Shown here: piece after piece, positions 1-8,266 of the stretch | Numbering within the stretch: the first letter of the stretch is position 1 | Layout of the letters: each line of letters starts with the position of its first letter | Source of the DNA: CAKZLS01 sp963701445 | Lineage (GTDB): Bacteria > Pseudomonadota > Alphaproteobacteria > Rhodospirillales > Defluviicoccaceae | Length of the DNA stretch: 64,000 nucleotides | NCBI GenBank assembly: GCA_963701445.1 | Contig: CAVPAM010000010.1 | Coordinates: 62,001-126,000 of the forward strand | Direction: 5' to 3' | Program-made: the position numbers and the translations under genes | Notes under the pieces: generated by a model | Database searches by the model: none | What the model was told of the DNA's origin: nothing | Seen by the model: only the letters and a program-made list of their open reading frames with translations

Positions 1-411
1 GCGCACCTTGCCGTCTACCTCGATCCTGAGTTTCGCGGCCAGCCGCGTCTGCCGCAACAGGGAGACTTCGTTGATCGCCAGCGCCTCCGAGTGGGCGCCG
101 GCCGTATCCGTCACGGCCATGCGCAGGGGATGCAGGTCGATGGGTTCGGCGCGCGCGAGCCGCTCCATCAAGCCGTTGTCGCTGTAGGTGTTCATCAGAA
201 AGCCCACCGATCCGAGGTTCATGCCGAAGATGGGAATGCCGCGGGTCAGGTACTGATGCAGTGTCTTGAGCATGAAGCCGTCGCCACCCAGCGCGACGAT
301 CACGTCGGCCTCTTCCGGCGTGGCGGTGTTGTACCGCGCGGCGAGCCGTTCAAGGGCGGATTGCGCCGCTCCATGGTCGGCGGCGACAACGGCGACGGTT
401 CGGAATTTCAT
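1..411 (-). CDS. nadK: NAD kinase, N-terminal 137 residues (gene runs off the left edge)
   Basis: ATP-dependent phosphorylation of NAD to NADP in the cytoplasm. Seen: the ATG at 409-411 begins a frame open to base 1. Residues 42-45 are the GGDG diacylglycerol/NAD-kinase signature, in the context ALGGDGFML. It is followed by a glycine-rich NLGSVGFLMN segment and the family's NEV motif in AINEVSLLRQT near residue 120. The first 40 residues form the usual short beta-alpha-beta start of small alphaproteobacterial NAD kinases (about 255 residues), so a little over half of the protein is present. The remainder lies to the left of the window. Nothing unusual is seen in the visible part. Confidence 0.92.
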   Translation of the reverse strand, partial: MKFRTVAVVAADHGAAQSALERLAARYNTATPEEADVIVALGGDGFMLKTLHQYLTRGIPIFGMNLGSVGFLMNTYSDNGLMERLARAEPIDLHPLRMAVTDTAGAHSEALAINEVSLLRQTRLAAKLRIEVDGKVR

Positions 412-528
412 GACATCGCGGCGCGGACGCTCGCCCCCCTGGTGATGACCGGTATTCTGGGGGGCGAGTATAGCCAACGCCCGGAGCGATCCGAAACCCC
501 GGATCGCCGGAACAGAGAGAGATAAAGC

Positions 529-783
529 TTACGAAGCGGCCAAGGCGCGCATCAGTTGGCTGAGCGCCCGCAGCTCGCGCGCGCGATCCGCCGACGCGAT
601 CTTGCAGAGTTCGGCCAGGTCGCCGGCCATGTAGAGGAGCCCGGCGCGGACGATACCGTCGTCGGGTGACTCGTCGGAGGGAAAGGGCCGGGCTTCGTTG
701 CCGGGCGCGGCGGACGCCGGGCGGGTCGCTTGGGAGGCGCAATCGATTTCGGGAAACAGGTGGATGAGATTGTGTTTTGTCAT
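529..783 (-). CDS. Small hypothetical protein (84 aa)
   Basis: Not recognised. The frame is open further upstream, but I choose the ATG at 781-783 (MTKHNLIHLFPEID) because upstream residues are arginine/proline-rich and look like untranslated sequence. The C-terminal half (about residues 45-84, GLLYMAGDLAELCKIASADR) is predicted helical and has the look of a small regulatory or scaffold protein; the middle is acidic and disordered. There is no signal peptide or membrane segment. It is separated from nadK by about 115 bases without a clear gene, and could be transcribed with it. Confidence 0.45.
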   Translation of the reverse strand: MTKHNLIHLFPEIDCASQATRPASAAPGNEARPFPSDESPDDGIVRAGLLYMAGDLAELCKIASADRARELRALSQLMRALAAS

Positions 784-1125
784 GTGCCGAGCCTGCCTTG
801 CGCTGTTGGGTTGCGGGAACGCCCAAGCGGGCGGCCGGGCGAATGCCCAATGCAATAACGCCACAACGGTTAAGGTGCCGTAAAGACAGGCTGTCGCGGC
901 CGGGAATCGGGCGCGCTCTCAACCCAGACGGGTGCCATTGCGCTTGCCGGCTCCGCCCCAGCGGTGAGTGGAGTCCGGGCGCGCGGAATTCTTTTTTTGT
1001 TGGGTTGTGCCGGCGCCCCCCGCGTCGTTAGTGTCCGGCTCGAAGGCACCGTGCCAAACAGGGCAGGTCTCGCGGATTGTCAAACCGTGTGGCCGCCCGC
1101 TCCAGATCAGGAAGACACTTCCGCG

Positions 1126-1821
1126 ATGACAAACGCCGGAAACAGCCGTCCGCTTATTCAGGTGGCCGGGGTGATCGACGCCGGGGAGGCCGCAATGCTC
1201 GTGGACGTCGGGGTCGAGTATCTGGGGTTCCCGCTGGTGCTGGGCTATCACCGCGAGGATCTCGACGCTGGCGCGGCCGCCGCCATCGCCGCCAGGCTCG
1301 CGGACCGGGCCACGTTCTTCGTGATTACCTATCTGAACACCGCCCATGAGATCGCCGCGTTGTGCGAAAAAGTGGGTGTCGGCATGGTCCAGCTTCATGG
1401 CGACGTCGCTCCGGACGAGATGCGCCGGTTGCGCGGCATGGCGCCGGGTCTGCGCATCACCAAGAGCCTCGTCGTTCGCGAGGACAACTTCGACGCGCTT
1501 GCCCGCGAGGCGGACCGGCTCGCGCCGTGGGTCGACACCTACATCACCGACACATACGATCCCGTCACCGGAGCCACGGGCGCCACGGGCAAGACCCATG
1601 ACTGGGCGGTCAGCCGTTATCTGGTGCGATCCTCGCCGAGACCGGTGATCCTGGCCGGCGGGTTGAACCCAGGCAACGTTCGCGAGGCGATCCGCGCGGT
1701 AAGACCGGCCGGCGTCGACGTGCACACCGGCATCGAAGGCCCCGACGGGCGCAAACGCCGCGACCTGACCGAGCGCTTCATCTCCGAGGCCCGCGCCGGC
1801 TTCGCCGGGATGGCCGGGTGA
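1126..1821 (+). CDS. Phosphoribosylanthranilate isomerase (TrpF)-like protein lacking the catalytic Cys
   Basis: A 231-residue (beta/alpha)8-barrel protein of the TrpF family. Seen: TrpF-like landmarks in order, MVQLHGD (about residue 87), a TDTYDPVTGATGATGKTHDW segment matching the LDS...GGTGxxxDW region of TrpF, and LAGGLNPGNVREAI, the phosphate-binding strand-loop. Known for the family: the general base is the Cys of the N-terminal KICG motif and the general acid is an Asp in the LxD segment. Here the N-terminal motif reads IQVAGV, so Lys and Cys are both replaced, while the Asp region remains. I infer a paralogue with altered or no isomerase activity; TrpF itself would be expected near trpB elsewhere. 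Start ATG at 1126; a longer upstream frame is open but arginine-rich. It converges on the VOC gene with one base between stops. Confidence 0.7.
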   Translation: MTNAGNSRPLIQVAGVIDAGEAAMLVDVGVEYLGFPLVLGYHREDLDAGAAAAIAARLADRATFFVITYLNTAHEIAALCEKVGVGMVQLHGDVAPDEMRRLRGMAPGLRITKSLVVREDNFDALAREADRLAPWVDTYITDTYDPVTGATGATGKTHDWAVSRYLVRSSPRPVILAGGLNPGNVREAIRAVRPAGVDVHTGIEGPDGRKRRDLTERFISEARAGFAGMAG

Positions 1822-1822
1822 C

Positions 1823-2251
1823 CTATGATAAGCCCCGGGGAGGCCCCTTGAGTTCGACGGTGTTGCCCTCCGGATCGTCGATGTAGATCGAGGGACCGTC
1901 GCCACGCGCGCCGTACCGCGAGACCACGTCGCCCGCCTCGATCCCGTGGGCCTTGAGGTGGTCCTTGATGGCGTCCGGATCCCAGGGCTCCACCTGCACG
2001 CAGAAATGGTCCATGTTCGGGGCCGCGCGATCGGGGCCCCGGCCGCCTTGCCGGCCAAGCGGGCCGGCGACATCCACCAAGTCGATCAGCGAGTTCCCGG
2101 CGCGGAGCTGAACCAGACCCATTTTGCCCGAGCGTCTCTCTTCGAGGCAGCCGAGCACATCGCGGTAAAAGGCGATCATCCGCTCCAGATCGTCGGCGCG
2201 GATGACCACGTGGTCGATCATTCGAATGGCAATGGGATGGTGTTCCGACAT
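1823..2251 (-). CDS. VOC family (glyoxalase/bleomycin-resistance fold) protein
   Basis: A single-domain vicinal-oxygen-chelate protein of 142 residues, a metal-dependent enzyme or binding protein of unknown substrate. Seen: the start MIDHVVIRADDLERMIAFYRDVLG with the first metal-binding His (IDHVVI), MDHFCVQVEPWD carrying the second half-site His, and the closing IYIDDPEGNTVELKGP with the C-terminal Glu ligand. This is the typical VOC order His...His...Glu. The ATG at 2249-2251 is chosen (MSEHHPIAIRM) over an upstream in-frame start because domain homology begins here. Length is normal for one-domain VOC proteins. Substrate cannot be assigned. Confidence 0.85.
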   Translation of the reverse strand: MSEHHPIAIRMIDHVVIRADDLERMIAFYRDVLGCLEERRSGKMGLVQLRAGNSLIDLVDVAGPLGRQGGRGPDRAAPNMDHFCVQVEPWDPDAIKDHLKAHGIEAGDVVSRYGARGDGPSIYIDDPEGNTVELKGPPRGLS

Positions 2252-2457
2252 GACGTCCTCCAAGTCATAAAAAAAAGTTCGGCGCAACGATACCATATCG
2301 GTCCTGGCCAGCCTGGCCACAAGCCGGCTCTTCCTGGCGCTCATCCCGCTTCCGCCGAGGGTGATGAAGGCGGTTTGCCAGCCTTGACGCGGCGGTGTCG
2401 AGGGTGCATGAGGCGCCTTACCAACGGCTCCATGACCGGCGGGCGGAGGGCGACACG

Positions 2458-2979
2458 GTGAACACGTTACGAACCCTGTATGAAGAGGCCGATATCGCGG
2501 GCCGGGTCGACGATCTTGCCGAGGAAATCGCCAGATCCCTTCCCAAGGATTTCACCATCGTCGGCCTTCTCAAGGGCAGTTTCGTGTTCGTGGCGGATCT
2601 CGCGCGCGCCATGGACCGGATCGGACACGCGCCACGGATCGAGTTCGTCAAGCTGAGCAGTTACGGGGACGGGCGCGACAGCTCGGGCGAGGTCCGGCTC
2701 GAGGGGAATATCCCCGGCGGGATCGCCGGACGGCCCGTGCTGCTGGTTGACGATATCGTCGACACCGGCAATACGCTGGCGCTCGCCCGGAAGCTGTTGC
2801 TCGACCACGGGGCGGAGCGGGTCATGACCTGCGTGCTGCTCGACAAGCCGAGCCGGCGGCAGGTGGACATCAGCGCCAATCTCGTCGGCTTCACCGTGCC
2901 GGACGTCTTCATCGTCGGCTACGGTTTCGACCACGCGGAGAAGTACCGCCACCTTCCCTACCTGGCGACCATCGACTGA
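2458..2979 (+). CDS. hpt: Hypoxanthine phosphoribosyltransferase
   Basis: Purine salvage: transfers the phosphoribosyl group of PRPP to hypoxanthine (and usually guanine), forming IMP/GMP. Seen: the type I phosphoribosyltransferase PRPP loop VLLVDDIVDTGNT at about residues 93-105, the early LLKGSFVFVADLAR pyrophosphate-loop segment, the flexible-loop region KLSSYGDG, and the C-terminal PDVFIVGYGFDHAEKYR that closes the purine pocket. Length (173 aa) is normal. I choose GTG at 2458, preceded by a GGCGGAGGG ribosome-binding sequence at 2441-2449; the ATG/GTG codons further upstream lack this. Downstream there is a 290-base gap that holds a G-run repeat. Confidence 0.93.
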   Translation: MNTLRTLYEEADIAGRVDDLAEEIARSLPKDFTIVGLLKGSFVFVADLARAMDRIGHAPRIEFVKLSSYGDGRDSSGEVRLEGNIPGGIAGRPVLLVDDIVDTGNTLALARKLLLDHGAERVMTCVLLDKPSRRQVDISANLVGFTVPDVFIVGYGFDHAEKYRHLPYLATID

Positions 2980-3022
2980 CGATCGGTCCGTGTGCTGTGC
3001 AACCGGAGACATGGGCGGGACC

Positions 3023-3072
3023 GGGGGGGGGGTAAAAGCAAAAAAGCAAAAACAACCCCATGCACAGTAGAA
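3023..3072 (+). repeat. Dispersed repeat, copy 1 (G-run plus AACAACCCCATGCACAGTAG)
   Basis: A run of ten G, a TAA-containing A-rich stretch, then AACAACCCCATGCACAGTAG followed by AA. The same arrangement in the same orientation occurs at 50931-50980, where 22 bases at the end are identical while the A/T-rich middle differs. It begins about 45 bases after the hpt stop codon. The rest of the 2980-3272 gap shows no gene; its right end carries the ribosome-binding site of the diguanylate cyclase. Function unknown. Confidence 0.75.
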
Positions 3073-3272
3073 TTTCGGCGCTTGAGACGCCGCGGGCGGG
3101 GGTTGGACCGATCTCGACGAGCGCTCGACCGTCGCGCCGCAGTGGAGTCGAATTCCCCAAAAAGGGGTCGTTTACACCATTTGGTACGAAATAACGCATT
3201 GCGGATTAACGCGTCGGTGTTACAATTCCAAAAGCCGGTAGGGGGCTACCGGGGCCGTGGCAAGGGGGGCAA

Positions 3273-5234
3273 GTGTTGCCAGTCACGATGGAAAAAGCCG
3301 CCGCATGGAACCGCGCGGGGCCTCTTGCGGCCGGCGTTGGCTATCTGTTTGTATTTCTCGCGCTGTATGGGGCGGCCGGCGCGTTCGAGATCTCGAGCGG
3401 GGTCAGCACGTGGTATCCGGCGGCGGGACTGCGATTGGCGGTCCTGCTGCTGCTCGGCTGGCGGTTCGGACTGGTCATCGCCGTCGCCGAAACCGTCGCG
3501 GGCGTTCTGCTTGGAATCGCCGGCTTGTCGCAGTGGGACTCGGCGGCCTTGATGGCTCCCGACAATCTTGCGGGAAAGCTTCTGCAGGGCTGGATCCCGC
3601 CGTTTTTCTATACACTGGCGGCCTTTCTCGCGTTCCGGTGGTTGCGGTTCGACGGCGGCCTCGCGACCTACCGCGACGTGCTGAGCGTTTGTCTGGTCGG
3701 GGTTGCCGCCTCGTTCGCGACGGCTCTTTTTTCGTGCCTCAATCTGGCGGCCAACGGGTTCATGGCGTGGACGGACGTGGCGTCCATGATTCCCGGGTTC
3801 TGGACAGGCGACATGATCGGCGTGCTCACCCTCGCGCCCGCCATCCTGGTCGGCGCGAGCCTACCGCGTTGGCGATCGACCGACTGCTCGCCCGGCTTCT
3901 TTCCGGAGAGTCGCTGGATCCTGATGGTCGAAGCGGCGCTGGTGGTTCTGTTCGTGGCCGTGACGTTCGTTTGGGCCGACGGGTACGGGAGTCCACTGCG
4001 CTGGTATCCGTTTTTCCTGCCGATCATCTGGGTTTCGCTCAGGTTCGGCATCGCCGGCGCGGCGGCGGGCACGCTCATGGTCAATACGGTGGTGGCGATG
4101 CTGGCGGCCCTGGCCGCCGGACAGGCCGTCCCGCAGGATGTGCAGGGGCTGATGATCATGTTGTCCGTCGCCGGCCTTTTGATCGGGAGCGTGGTTTGGG
4201 AACTGAGGGCCGAGCGCGCCAGCCTCGACCGTCGTGTCCGCGAACGCACCGCCGAACTGAGGAGCGAGGTCATTCGGCGGAAATCGGCGGAGGAGCATGC
4301 GCTGCGAGAGCGCGACCGGGCCAAGAATTATCTCGCCATCGCCAAGGCCCTGATCGTCGCCCTGGACCGCGATGCTCGGATAACGCTGATCAATCAAGAG
4401 GGCTGCGCGGTTCTTGGCTATGCCGACGACGAGGTGGCCGGCCGGGACTGGTTCGAACTCGCCGTGCCGGAGGAGGAGCGGGCCCGCGCGCGGGCAAATC
4501 ACGACCGTCTTTTTGACGGGAGCCAGCCTGGGTCCCAGCGCTTCCAGAGCACGCTGCAAACCAGAACCGGAGAACGACGCGTGGTGGAATGGCGGGTCAC
4601 CGTCATCACCGGAGAGGGCGAAACGCCTGCCGGAACTCTGAGTTCCGGTCTGGACATCACGGAGCGGGTCGGTGCCGAACAAAGAATGCGCTATCTCGCC
4701 ACTCACGACGCCACCACCGGCCTGAACAATCGCAACTGGCTCCGCGATCACCTGGGCGCCGCCATCGCCCGGGCGCGGCGCCGCGAATCCCTGCTCGGAG
4801 TGCTGTTCCTGGATCTCGATGGCTTCAAGCGGATCAACGACGATTTCGGGCACGACGCCGGCGACGCGGTCCTGAGCGAGGTGGCCCGGAGACTGACCGC
4901 GTGCGTCCGCGAGGTCGACGGTGTCATCCGGTTCGGCGGCGACGAATTCATCGTCGTTCTGGAAGACCTCGCGGGGCAGCGGGACGGGACGAACGTGGCG
5001 CGGAAAATTCTTCGCGCGCTCTCGGAGTCCGTCAGCCTGGAAAATCGAAGTGTCAGGATCAGCGCCAGCATCGGCATCGCCTTTTTTCCGGAGCATGGCG
5101 CGACGATGGGTGCCCTCCTGAACGCCGCCGACGCGGCCATGTATCTGGCCAAGAAGGGTGGCCGGAACCGCTACCGTCTGGCCAGGGACCGGGAAGACCG
5201 GACCGCCGATGCCATGGTGTCCGCCGGGGAGTGA
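3273..5234 (+). CDS. MASE1-PAS-GGDEF diguanylate cyclase
   Basis: Inner-membrane sensor that makes cyclic di-GMP from two GTP. Seen: about eight hydrophobic segments in residues 10-305 with the pattern of an MASE1 sensory domain (early FEISSGVSTWYPAAGLRLAVLLLLGWR), a short coiled-coil linker with REL/ERTAELRSEV, a PAS domain at about 350-460 (LDRDARITLINQEGCAVLGY ... DITERV), then a GGDEF domain. The active-site GGDEF is intact at residues 555-559, and an RxxD inhibitory site (REVD) lies five residues before it, so product inhibition is expected. No EAL domain follows. GTG at 3273 has GGGGGG four bases upstream; ATG at 3288 is the alternative start. Its location near a flagellar region suits motility/biofilm control, but the signal sensed is unknown. 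Confidence 0.93.
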   Translation: MLPVTMEKAAAWNRAGPLAAGVGYLFVFLALYGAAGAFEISSGVSTWYPAAGLRLAVLLLLGWRFGLVIAVAETVAGVLLGIAGLSQWDSAALMAPDNLAGKLLQGWIPPFFYTLAAFLAFRWLRFDGGLATYRDVLSVCLVGVAASFATALFSCLNLAANGFMAWTDVASMIPGFWTGDMIGVLTLAPAILVGASLPRWRSTDCSPGFFPESRWILMVEAALVVLFVAVTFVWADGYGSPLRWYPFFLPIIWVSLRFGIAGAAAGTLMVNTVVAMLAALAAGQAVPQDVQGLMIMLSVAGLLIGSVVWELRAERASLDRRVRERTAELRSEVIRRKSAEEHALRERDRAKNYLAIAKALIVALDRDARITLINQEGCAVLGYADDEVAGRDWFELAVPEEERARARANHDRLFDGSQPGSQRFQSTLQTRTGERRVVEWRVTVITGEGETPAGTLSSGLDITERVGAEQRMRYLATHDATTGLNNRNWLRDHLGAAIARARRRESLLGVLFLDLDGFKRINDDFGHDAGDAVLSEVARRLTACVREVDGVIRFGGDEFIVVLEDLAGQRDGTNVARKILRALSESVSLENRSVRISASIGIAFFPEHGATMGALLNAADAAMYLAKKGGRNRYRLARDREDRTADAMVSAGE

Positions 5235-5236
5235 AA

Positions 5237-5508
5237 CTAGTAACCACTTTCATGGTTCCGCGCCCCATGTGACGGCCTTCCGAGATCGTCCGGTCAGGAG
5301 CGTGGCGCGCCGTGATGCTGGAGCATCACAAGCGGCGCGCGACGCCGCCGGGAGCCTCGGAAGGCCGCCCAACGGGTCGCTTTTCCCGGGGCCTCGGGGG
5401 GCGTCGACGGCGCTTGACGATGCACCCGCATCGCCGGCGCACCGTTTCCTGCCGAGGCCCCGGGAAAAGCGATCACATGAGGCACGGAACCATGAAAGTG
5501 GGTACTAG
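5237..5508. mobile_element. 272-bp palindromic element with nested stems, candidate non-autonomous element (MITE-like)
   Basis: Fills most of the 400-base gap between the cyclase and the nucleoside transporter, starting three bases after the cyclase stop. Seen: outer inverted repeats of 36 bases (5237-5272 and 5473-5508), 33 of 36 complementary, both ending in CTAG. Directly inside the left arm is a 12-bp perfect stem (5273-5284 with 5356-5367), itself enclosing a hairpin with GTGATGCT/AGCATCAC arms. A 21-bp perfect stem follows (5377-5397 with 5452-5472) whose right arm abuts the outer right arm. The layout therefore folds as a closing stem with two long side stems. There is no credible reading frame inside. 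CTAG at both ends could be a target with TA duplication, as for IS5-type insertions. Bases 5509-5634 hold only the ribosome-binding region of the next gene. Confidence 0.75.
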
Positions 5509-5634
5509 GCCGTCGGAAGGCGGCGAACCGACCGTGGCGACAGCCCCGCAAACCCGTTATTGTGGCGCGCCGGCCCGACGGGCCGCGTGTCGAACGCCGG
5601 CGGCTGGCGGGCGTTGGTAGAAGGGGCGGCGCCC

Positions 5635-6879
5635 ATGGCTTGGCAGGCAACTCTTGGCATTGTCTTGCTTCTCGGCTTGGCCTGGGCCTTCAGCGAAAAG
5701 CGCGCCGCCGTGCCGTGGCGGCTGGTGGCGAGCGGGATCGCGCTCCAATTCATCATCGCCGCCGTGCTCCTGCGGGTGGATTGGGTGGGGAACGCCTTCC
5801 AGGCGCTCAACCATGTGGTCGCGGCGTTGCGGACGGCGGCTGGCGACGGAACGGCCTTCGTTTTCGGATACGTGGGCGGCGGCGCTCCACCGTTCAGCAT
5901 CGACCATCCCGAACATACTTTCGTTCTCGCATTTCAGGGATTGCCGCTGATCCTGTTGGTCAGCGCGATCAGCGCCCTGCTTTTTCATTGGCGGGTCTTG
6001 CCGGCGATCGTGCGGGGCTTCGCCTGGCTGCTGGGAAAGAGCCTCGGGCTCGGCGGCGCGGTGGGGTTCGCGACGGCCGCCAACGTGTTCGTCGGCATGA
6101 TCGAGGCGCCGTTGCTGATCCGGCCTTACCTGCGGGATATGAGCCGCGCCGGTCTGTTCATGGTCATGACGGCGGGAATGGCCACCATCTCGGGCAACAT
6201 GTTCGTCCTCTACGCCACCATCCTCGCGCCCGTGGTGCCGGATGCCGCGGGCAATCTCCTGATCGCTTCACTGATCAGTGCTCCGGCCGCCGTTGCCATC
6301 GCCGCGTTGATGGTGCCCGGCGCGGACAAGGATGAATTGGCGGAGGAGCCGGTCGCGCCAGGAGACAAGGGCAGCGCCGCGGAGGCGCTCGTCGATGGTA
6401 CATCGGACGGGGTCAAGCTGGTGATCGGCGTGGCCGCGATCCTGATCGTGGCGGTGGCGCTGGTCAGCCTGGTCAACCAGATGCTCGGCGTCTTTCCGCT
6501 TGTGAGCGCTGAGCCCCTGACCCTGCAACGCATGGCCGGGTGGCTCATGGCGCCGGTCGCGTGGCTGCTGGGAGTCCCCTGGAGCGAGGCCTTGACGGCC
6601 GGCGAGCTCATGGGCACCAAGGTGGTGCTCAACGAACTCGTGGCCTATTTGAACTTGGCCGCGCTGCCGGAGGACGGCCTGTCGGCGGAGAGCCGGCTGA
6701 TCCTGACCTACGGGCTGTGCGGTTTCGCCAATCTCGGCAGTCTCGGCATCCTTCTCGGCGGTCTCGCCGCCATGGTTCCGGATCGCCGGGCGGATATCGT
6801 GGCGCTTGGCCCGAAGGCACTGCTGTCCGGAAATCTCGCCAGCTTCATGACCGGCGCCGTGGCCGGTCTGGTGGGCTGA
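5635..6879 (+). CDS. Concentrative nucleoside transporter (CNT/NupC family)
   Basis: Cation-coupled uptake of nucleosides across the inner membrane. Seen: 414 residues with about ten hydrophobic segments. In order: an N-terminal WQATLGIVLLLGLAWAFSE helix, FVFGYVGG and FVLAFQGLPLILLVSAISALLFHW typical of the CNT core, then FVGMIEAPLLIRPYL, the CNT signature around the conserved Glu, a GATE-domain region (TAGMATISGNMFVLYATIL), and the terminal YGLCGFANLGSLGILLGGLAAM repeat motif with Asn. Length is typical for bacterial NupC. ATG at 5635 has an AGAAGGGGC ribosome-binding site at 5618-5626. No gene follows in the same direction until 7637. Substrate range cannot be read from sequence. Confidence 0.9.
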   Translation: MAWQATLGIVLLLGLAWAFSEKRAAVPWRLVASGIALQFIIAAVLLRVDWVGNAFQALNHVVAALRTAAGDGTAFVFGYVGGGAPPFSIDHPEHTFVLAFQGLPLILLVSAISALLFHWRVLPAIVRGFAWLLGKSLGLGGAVGFATAANVFVGMIEAPLLIRPYLRDMSRAGLFMVMTAGMATISGNMFVLYATILAPVVPDAAGNLLIASLISAPAAVAIAALMVPGADKDELAEEPVAPGDKGSAAEALVDGTSDGVKLVIGVAAILIVAVALVSLVNQMLGVFPLVSAEPLTLQRMAGWLMAPVAWLLGVPWSEALTAGELMGTKVVLNELVAYLNLAALPEDGLSAESRLILTYGLCGFANLGSLGILLGGLAAMVPDRRADIVALGPKALLSGNLASFMTGAVAGLVG

Positions 6880-6923
6880 CGGTAAAATCGCAACCGCGAC
6901 ACCGGAACGGCGCCACCCCGGCG

Positions 6924-7445
6924 CTACGGCCCGCTCGCGGTGAGTTGGGGCGCGCCTGGATCGGCGTCGTTCAGGCGGTTCCATTCGGGCGGCAGAACCC
7001 GGACATCCAGAAACGCCGCGTTTTTGCCTTGGATGCCCGACCCGTCCCAGTCGACGGCGGTGTCGTCCGACCAGGCCTCGCGGGGCACGACCGCGAGCCT
7101 GGACGACGAAGGTGTCTCCACGATAAAGCCGAGCGCCAGAAGCGCGCCCGACCGCAATCGCCCGATCAGTCCCACGCGCTGGGTTTCGAGCTGTCGGGCC
7201 TGTTCTTCCCAATCGCGGGCCATGTCTTGGAGGTGGACCGTGGCTTCGATGCGCTCCGCCAAGGGGCTTCTCGGATCGGTGCGAAGCCGGTCGAACCGGT
7301 CCATGATCCGCGACTTCGGCTCGGACACGTTCGCACCGCCGGCGAATCGATCCAGCGCATCGGCGAGGGTGAGTCCGCCTCGCCACGCGTCAAACCAGCC
7401 CGCGTGCCCTTCCAACGATCGAGTTGCCGCGCCCTGATGGTGCAT
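6924..7445 (-). CDS. Hypothetical protein (173 aa)
   Basis: Not recognised. Soluble, no signal peptide. The N-terminal half is helical (LTLADALDRFAGG ... ERIEATVHLQDMARDWEEQARQLETQRV) and resembles a short coiled-coil region; the second half is beta-rich (LIGRLRSGALLALGFIVETPSSSRLAVVPREAW) and ends in a proline/tryptophan-containing tail. The start is the ATG at 7443-7445 (MHHQGAATRSLEG); more upstream sequence in frame is proline/arginine-rich and unlikely to be coding. It is divergent from the TetR-type gene, and the 190 bases between them contain a CCGAAAA/TTTTCGG inverted repeat at 7496-7519 that could serve as an operator for that regulator or as a promoter-region hairpin. Confidence 0.55.
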   Translation of the reverse strand: MHHQGAATRSLEGHAGWFDAWRGGLTLADALDRFAGGANVSEPKSRIMDRFDRLRTDPRSPLAERIEATVHLQDMARDWEEQARQLETQRVGLIGRLRSGALLALGFIVETPSSSRLAVVPREAWSDDTAVDWDGSGIQGKNAAFLDVRVLPPEWNRLNDADPGAPQLTASGP

Positions 7446-7636
7446 GGCTGCCCACCTTCGTGGAGACCACTTAAACAAGCCTATTCCAGGACTTTCCGAA
7501 AATATATGGGGGTTTTCGGCCGGTTTGTCTCGGGCCACGCGCGGCCGCGAACATAAACTGTCGCCCACGTCCGCTCGCGTCTGATCGCCGCTGTGATATG
7601 CTGGCGGGCGATCGGATGGTCGAGGAGCGCGGGGCC

Positions 7637-8266
7637 ATGGCTGAGCGTAAGCGGAAAGCAAGCACAATCGATCCGGAGTTGCGCGAACGCATCGTCGACG
7701 CGGCGATGGATCTCGCCGAGGACGTGGGCTGGGACAACGTGCGGCTCGGCGACGTGGCCGGGCGGCTCGGTATCGGCCTGGCCGAGGTGGCCGATCAGTA
7801 TCGCGATCTCGACGCGGTGGCGAACGCATGGTTCGGGAGGGCGCGGGCGGCCATGCTGGCTCCTCTCCCCGACGAGTCGGTTCGGTGGACGGCGTCCGAG
7901 CGGTTGGAGACGCTGATGCTGCGATGGTTCGACGCCCTCGCGCCACGCCGGGACGTCACGGCGCAGATGCTCGCCGCCAAGATGTGGCCGTTTCACCCCC
8001 ATCACTGGGTGCCCATGATCTTCGATCTTTCGCGAACCATTCTGTGGCTGCGCGACGCGGCGGCTCTTGACGCCACGCCGCCGAGAAGGCAGGTGGAGGA
8101 GGTGGGGTTGAGCGCCCTGTTCCTGGCGACGCTCGCGGTTTGGGCGCGAGACGACACCGCCGGCCAGGAAAGGACCCGCCGGTTCCTCAGCCGCCGGCTC
8201 GGCGCGGCCGATCGCGTCATGACCCGGGTTTTCGCGAGGCGTGGACGCCAAAGTGACGAAGACTGA
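7637..8266 (+). CDS. TetR/AcrR-family transcriptional regulator
   Basis: A 209-residue protein with an N-terminal helix-turn-helix at about residues 13-58 (LRERIVDAAMDLAEDVGWDNVRLGDVAGRLGIGLAEVADQYRDLDAVANAWF), the usual TetR layout. The larger C-terminal part is helical and divergent, as expected for the ligand domain; it includes AKMWPFHPHHWVPMIFDLSRTILWLRDAA and resembles the COQ9/TetR-type C-terminus. ATG at 7637 follows a GAGGAGCG sequence with about eight bases spacing; an earlier ATG at 7616 is possible. Its stop overlaps the first codons of tamA by 26 bases, so the two may be co-transcribed, although a functional link is not obvious. Confidence 0.8.
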   Translation: MAERKRKASTIDPELRERIVDAAMDLAEDVGWDNVRLGDVAGRLGIGLAEVADQYRDLDAVANAWFGRARAAMLAPLPDESVRWTASERLETLMLRWFDALAPRRDVTAQMLAAKMWPFHPHHWVPMIFDLSRTILWLRDAAALDATPPRRQVEEVGLSALFLATLAVWARDDTAGQERTRRFLSRRLGAADRVMTRVFARRGRQSDED

